DNA of 58,700 nt, from positions 1 through 58,700 of the forward strand of contig DASYIY010000040.1 of NCBI GenBank assembly GCA_035997045.1, written 5' to 3'. This DNA is from VRUE01 sp035997045. Its GTDB lineage: Bacteria > Actinomycetota > Thermoleophilia > Solirubrobacterales > 70-9. Of this stretch, positions 55,409 through 58,700 are shown piece after piece. The notes under the pieces are model-generated. The model made no database searches. It saw only the letters and a list, made by a program, of their open reading frames with translations, and was not told the origin of the DNA. Position 1 is the stretch's first letter, and each line of letters begins with the position of its first letter. The position numbers and the translations under genes are program-made.

Positions 55409-57268
55409 TCACTCGACAGTCACGGTCTTCGCCAGGTTGCGTGGCTGATCGACATTGAGGCCGCGAGCGCGAGCAATGTCGTAGGCGAGCAGCTGCAACG
55501 GCAGGACCGCGACGATCGGCTGCAGGATCCAATCGGTGCGGGCGACCTCGATCGTCTCGTCGGCGACCTCGGCCGCGCGCTCGCCGCCCTCGGTCGCGAT
55601 CGCGATCGTCTGCGCGCCGCGCGCCCGCACCTCTTCGACGTTGGAGAGCACCTTCTCGAGCACCGGGCTCTCGGTCGCCACGCAGACGACCGGAGTCGAC
55701 TCGTCGAGCAGGGCGATCGGGCCGTGCTTCATCTCGCCGGCAGCGTAGGCATCGGTTGGGATGTAGGAGATCTCGCGCAGCTTCAGCGCCCCCTCGAGGC
55801 AGACCGGCAGGCCGATGTGGCGACCGAGGTAGAGGAAGAACTGCTGCTGGTGGTGGGCCTCGGAGACCCTGCGCACCGGGCCCTCGATCGCCGCCAGGGT
55901 GGTCTCGATCTTCGACGGGATCGCCTTCAGCTCGCCAACCAGCTCGGCCAGGCGGTCCGGCTCCAGGGTGCCGCGCAGCTCCGCCAGCCGTAGCCCGATC
56001 AGGTACATCGCCGCAACCTGGGCGACGAAGGTCTTGGTCGCCGCGACGCTGATCTCGAGCCCGGCGCGGGTGTAGAGGACCGCGTCGGAGTCGCGCGTGG
56101 CCTGGCTGCCCATCACGTTGGTTATCGCCAGCACCTTGGCCCCGTTTTCCCTCGCCAGGCGCATCGCCGCCAGGGTGTCGGCGGTCTCGCCCGACTGCGT
56201 GATCCCGACCACCAGGTCGCCGTGGCCGATCACCGGGTTGCGGTAGCGGTACTCGGAAGCGACGTCCATCTCAACCGGGACCCGCGCCCACTCCTCGATC
56301 GCGTAGCGACCGATCAGACCGGCGTGGTAGGAGGTGCCGCAGGCGACGATCACGATCCGCTTCAGGTCGCGCAGGTAGGAGTCGTCGAGCTCGACCTCGG
56401 AGAGGTCGACGCCGTCGTCGCCGGGCAGGCGGTCGGCGATCGTTTCCGCCACGGCGTCGGCCTGTTCGTGGATCTCCTTCAGCATGAAGGTCTCATAGCC
56501 GCCCTTCTCGGCAGCCTCCTCGTCCCACTCGATCTCCTCGGCCTCACGCTGCACCGAGTTGCCCTCGCTGTCGGTGATCCGCACGCCCTCGGCGTCGATC
56601 GCGACGATCTCGTCGTTTTCGATCGCCACCGCCCGGCGGGTCTCGGCGAGGAAAGCCGGGATCGCCGAGGCGAGGAAGCTCTCCCCCTCACCGACGCCGG
56701 CGACCAGCGGGCACTCCTTGCGCGCTCCGACCAGCAGGCCCGGCTCGTCGGCGTGCATGGCGACGAAGGCGTAGTGACCGCGAAGCTCGGCGAAGGCGGC
56801 GCGGACGGCCGCGGCGAGGTCGCCGTCGTAGTGGCCGGCGATCAGGTGGGCGACGACCTCCGCATCGGTTTCCGAGCTGAACTCCTGCCCTTCGCCCTCG
56901 AGCCGGTGGCGCAACTTGGCGTGGTTCTCGACGATCCCATTGAGGACGATGTGGACCCGGTCGGAGCTGTCGCTGTGCGGGTGGGCGTTCTCCTCGGTGA
57001 CACGGCCGTGGGTTGCCCAACGGGTGTGGGCGACACCGGTCTTTGCCGGTGGCGCCGCGACCGCGACCCCGCCGCCGTCCTCGGCGTCTTCCTCGATCGC
57101 GGCGCGCAGGTTGTCGAGGTTGCCGACCGCGCGCACGCTGTCGATGCGGCCGTCGTCGATCACCGAGACGCCGGCCGAGTCATAGCCGCGGTACTCGAGC
57201 TTCTCGAGCCCGGCGACGAGCAGGTCCAAACAGGGACGCCCGCCTACATATCCGACGATTCCACACAT
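55409..57268 (-). CDS. glmS: Glutamine-fructose-6-phosphate aminotransferase
   Basis: 619 residues. CGIVGYVGG starts with the N-terminal nucleophile Cys2 of the glutaminase domain (about 1-240: HTRWATHGRVTEENAHPH, VLNGIVENH). Two SIS sugar-isomerase domains follow: ACGTSYHAGLIGRYAIEEWA with VVGITQSGETADTLAAMRLA, and YLGRHIGLPVCLEGALKLREISYIPTDAY. The C terminus DQPRNLAKTVTVE is diagnostic. GlmS makes glucosamine-6-P for cell wall precursors; GlmM upstream uses the product. A TACCCT box lies close to the start, giving its own promoter. Confidence 0.97.
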   Translation of the reverse strand: MCGIVGYVGGRPCLDLLVAGLEKLEYRGYDSAGVSVIDDGRIDSVRAVGNLDNLRAAIEEDAEDGGGVAVAAPPAKTGVAHTRWATHGRVTEENAHPHSDSSDRVHIVLNGIVENHAKLRHRLEGEGQEFSSETDAEVVAHLIAGHYDGDLAAAVRAAFAELRGHYAFVAMHADEPGLLVGARKECPLVAGVGEGESFLASAIPAFLAETRRAVAIENDEIVAIDAEGVRITDSEGNSVQREAEEIEWDEEAAEKGGYETFMLKEIHEQADAVAETIADRLPGDDGVDLSEVELDDSYLRDLKRIVIVACGTSYHAGLIGRYAIEEWARVPVEMDVASEYRYRNPVIGHGDLVVGITQSGETADTLAAMRLARENGAKVLAITNVMGSQATRDSDAVLYTRAGLEISVAATKTFVAQVAAMYLIGLRLAELRGTLEPDRLAELVGELKAIPSKIETTLAAIEGPVRRVSEAHHQQQFFLYLGRHIGLPVCLEGALKLREISYIPTDAYAAGEMKHGPIALLDESTPVVCVATESPVLEKVLSNVEEVRARGAQTIAIATEGGERAAEVADETIEVARTDWILQPIVAVLPLQLLAYDIARARGLNVDQPRNLAKTVTVE

Positions 57269-57298
57269 AAGAGTCGATGAAGGGTAGAGACCGGTGGT

Positions 57299-58612
57299 CT
57301 AGGTCAGTTCTTGACGAACCAACGTGACAAGGCGCTCGCAAATCGCGTCGGCTTCCTCGGCACTCGGCGCCTCGACCATCACCCGCACCAGCGGCTCGGT
57401 CCCCGAGGGGCGCAGCAGCACACGGCCGCGGCCCTCGAGCGCCTCGCCCTCGCGCTCGACCGCCTCCCAGACCGCCTCGGCGCCGGCGATCGCCTCGCGA
57501 TCGGCGACCTCGACGTTGACCAGGACCTGGGGCAGCTTCTCCATCGGCGCCACCGCGGAAAGGTCGCGACCGGCCAGCTCACGCATCGTCGCCAGCGCGG
57601 CCGCGGTGCCGTCGCCAGTGGCGACGAAGCGGGTGTCGATGATGTGGCCCGACTGCTCGCCGCCGAGCGCCCAGCTGCGCTCGCGCAGCTCGTCGAGTAC
57701 GTAGCGGTCGCCGACGCCCGTCACCGCGACCTCGATCCCAGCCTCCTCCATCGCCTGGTGAAAGCCGTAGTTGCTCATCACGGTCACCGCGACGCCGCCG
57801 GCCAGCTCGCCGCGCGCCGCCATGCCGCGGGCGGCAAGGGCGATCAGCTCGTCGCCGTCATGGGTGCGGCCGGAGCCGTCGACGGCGAGGACGCGGTCGC
57901 CGTCGCCGTCGAAGGCGAAGCCGACCGTCGCCTCGGAGGCGACCATCGCCGCCGCCAGCGAGTCGAGGTGGGTGGAGCCGCAGCCGTCGTTGATGTTGCG
58001 GCCGTCGGGCTCGGTGGCGATCGTCTCGACCGTGGCGCCGAGGCGCTCGAAGATCGTCGGCGCGGCACGGAAGGTGGCGCCGTTGGCACAGTCGAGCACG
58101 ACCCGGTGACCGGAGAGGTCGATCGGGAAAGCCGACTCGAGCGCCCGCAGATAGTCCTCGAGGCCGCCGTTGAGCTCGCTGACGCTGCCCGGCTCGGCAG
58201 CGCCGGTGCTTGCGTCGATCAGCGCCTCGATCCGCGCCTCGGCTGCGTCGTCGAGCTTCGTCCCCCTTGCCGAGAAGAACTTGATCCCGTTGTCGCGGTA
58301 GGGGTTGTGGGAGGCGGAGACGACCGCGGCGAGGTCGAGCCCGAGTCGCTTGACCAGGATCGCCGCTGCCGGCGTCGGCAGCACGCCGCCGAGCAGGGCG
58401 TCGCCACCCGCGGCCGCGATCCCGGCGGCCAGGGCGGACTCCAGCATCGGACCCGACTCGCGGGTGTCGCGCACGATCAGCACCTGCGGCCGCTGGGCGT
58501 CCAGCGAGGCGGTCGCGGCCCGGCCGAGCGCCGTCGCCAGCTCCGCTGTGAGGAACGTCCCGGCCTCTCCTCGGACCCCATCGGTTCCGAAGAGCTTGCG
58601 CCCTGTGGTCAT
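57299..58612 (-). CDS. glmM: Phosphoglucosamine mutase
   Basis: 437 residues. LFGTDGVRGEAGTFLTAELA opens the protein; the phospho-Ser is in VVSASHNPYRDNGIKFF; the metal-binding loop is GFAFDGDGDRVLAVDG; the sugar-specificity region is LGGEQSGHIID; the C-terminal phosphate site is LLRPSGTEPLVRVMVEA. Converts glucosamine-6-P to glucosamine-1-P. It follows rpsI by 10 bases and precedes glmS by 30, the normal actinobacterial order. Confidence 0.97.
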   Translation of the reverse strand: MTTGRKLFGTDGVRGEAGTFLTAELATALGRAATASLDAQRPQVLIVRDTRESGPMLESALAAGIAAAGGDALLGGVLPTPAAAILVKRLGLDLAAVVSASHNPYRDNGIKFFSARGTKLDDAAEARIEALIDASTGAAEPGSVSELNGGLEDYLRALESAFPIDLSGHRVVLDCANGATFRAAPTIFERLGATVETIATEPDGRNINDGCGSTHLDSLAAAMVASEATVGFAFDGDGDRVLAVDGSGRTHDGDELIALAARGMAARGELAGGVAVTVMSNYGFHQAMEEAGIEVAVTGVGDRYVLDELRERSWALGGEQSGHIIDTRFVATGDGTAAALATMRELAGRDLSAVAPMEKLPQVLVNVEVADREAIAGAEAVWEAVEREGEALEGRGRVLLRPSGTEPLVRVMVEAPSAEEADAICERLVTLVRQELT

Positions 58613-58622
58613 CGACTGGCTC

Positions 58623-58700
58623 CTAACGCTTGGAGAACTGCGGCCGCTTGCGCGCCTTCTTCAGGCCGGCCTTCTTGCGCTCCTTGGCCCGCGCGTCGCG
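58623..58700 (-). CDS. rpsI: 30S ribosomal protein S9, C-terminal fragment
   Basis: The last 25 codons are in the window: RDARAKERKKAGLKKARKRP followed by QFSKR and TAG at 58623-58625. The basic tail ending FSKR is the invariant S9 C terminus that reaches the P-site tRNA. The rest lies beyond the window edge. Upstream neighbour would be rplM. It is the first visible gene of the rpsI-glmM-glmS run on this strand. Confidence 0.95.
   Translation of the reverse strand, partial: RDARAKERKKAGLKKARKRPQFSKR

Overview
This 58.7 kb window is high-GC chromosomal DNA from an actinobacterium, most likely of the Thermoleophilia (Solirubrobacterales or Gaiellales type). The evidence is: the rpsI-glmM-glmS-acpS-nnr-alr gene order; an actinobacterial type aa3 oxidase operon; secreted YWTD-propeller/Ig proteins; many GTG and TTG starts; and TANNNT -10 boxes lying 6-8 bases from start codons, which points to leaderless transcripts. 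Taxonomy is an inference. No rRNA, CRISPR array or complete insertion sequence was seen. One tRNA gene (Pro, TGG) is present.

Layout. 1-5600: end of an alpha/beta hydrolase, a multi-pass GT-C-like protein, msrA, an SDR/SnoaL pair and small proteins, one of which has no normal start codon. 5657-9900: tRNA-Pro, DUF1015, cobalamin adenosyltransferase, OsmC, SDR and Nudix genes. 9889-12169: HxlR regulator with a divergent drug exporter and a clear palindromic operator. 12216-17470: a thiolase, class IV aminotransferase, acyl-CoA dehydrogenase, enoyl-CoA hydratase and hydroxyacyl-CoA dehydrogenase run (beta-oxidation or C4 acyl-CoA metabolism). 17484-23639: secreted propeller protein, UBP zinc finger, greA, a Phd/PIN toxin-antitoxin pair, trxB, and two lipid-related membrane proteins.

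23717-34843 is a respiratory island and the main discovery. A canonical aa3 oxidase (ctaC, ctaD, ctaE, with a tandem stress-like gene inside the operon) sits on the minus strand. On the plus strand is a second pair of oxidase subunits. Its subunit I homologue is full length and aligns without gaps over the active-site region, yet it has lost every CuB ligand, the cross-linked Tyr, the proximal haem a3 His and one haem a His. Its subunit II partner has lost both CuA cysteines and one CuA His. The pair is followed by haem O synthase and two small membrane proteins. A dihaem cytochrome c lipoprotein and haem A synthase lie between the two clusters. This looks like a conserved but cofactor-stripped oxidase, not a decaying gene.

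34907-43965: GT4 glycosyltransferase; a zinc-ribbon protein; a 366-base intergenic region with two inverted copies of a hairpin element whose apical 70 bases are conserved while the long basal stems differ but still pair; a secreted protein; a GatC-like small protein with a frameshifted amidase; a DrrAB-type ABC exporter; a GH63-like glycosidase; and a GT2. 43922-47531 (minus): infA followed with gaps of 5 bases or overlaps by PqqD-like, HPr-kinase-like, GT2 and nucleotidyltransferase genes, a candidate peptide- or carbohydrate-modifying system. 47568-58700 (minus): housekeeping block cca, alr, CBS, nnr, an inserted AAA_14/DUF4143 ATPase with three 22-bp-phased palindromes, acpS, DUF3352 lipoprotein, glmS, glmM and the end of rpsI.
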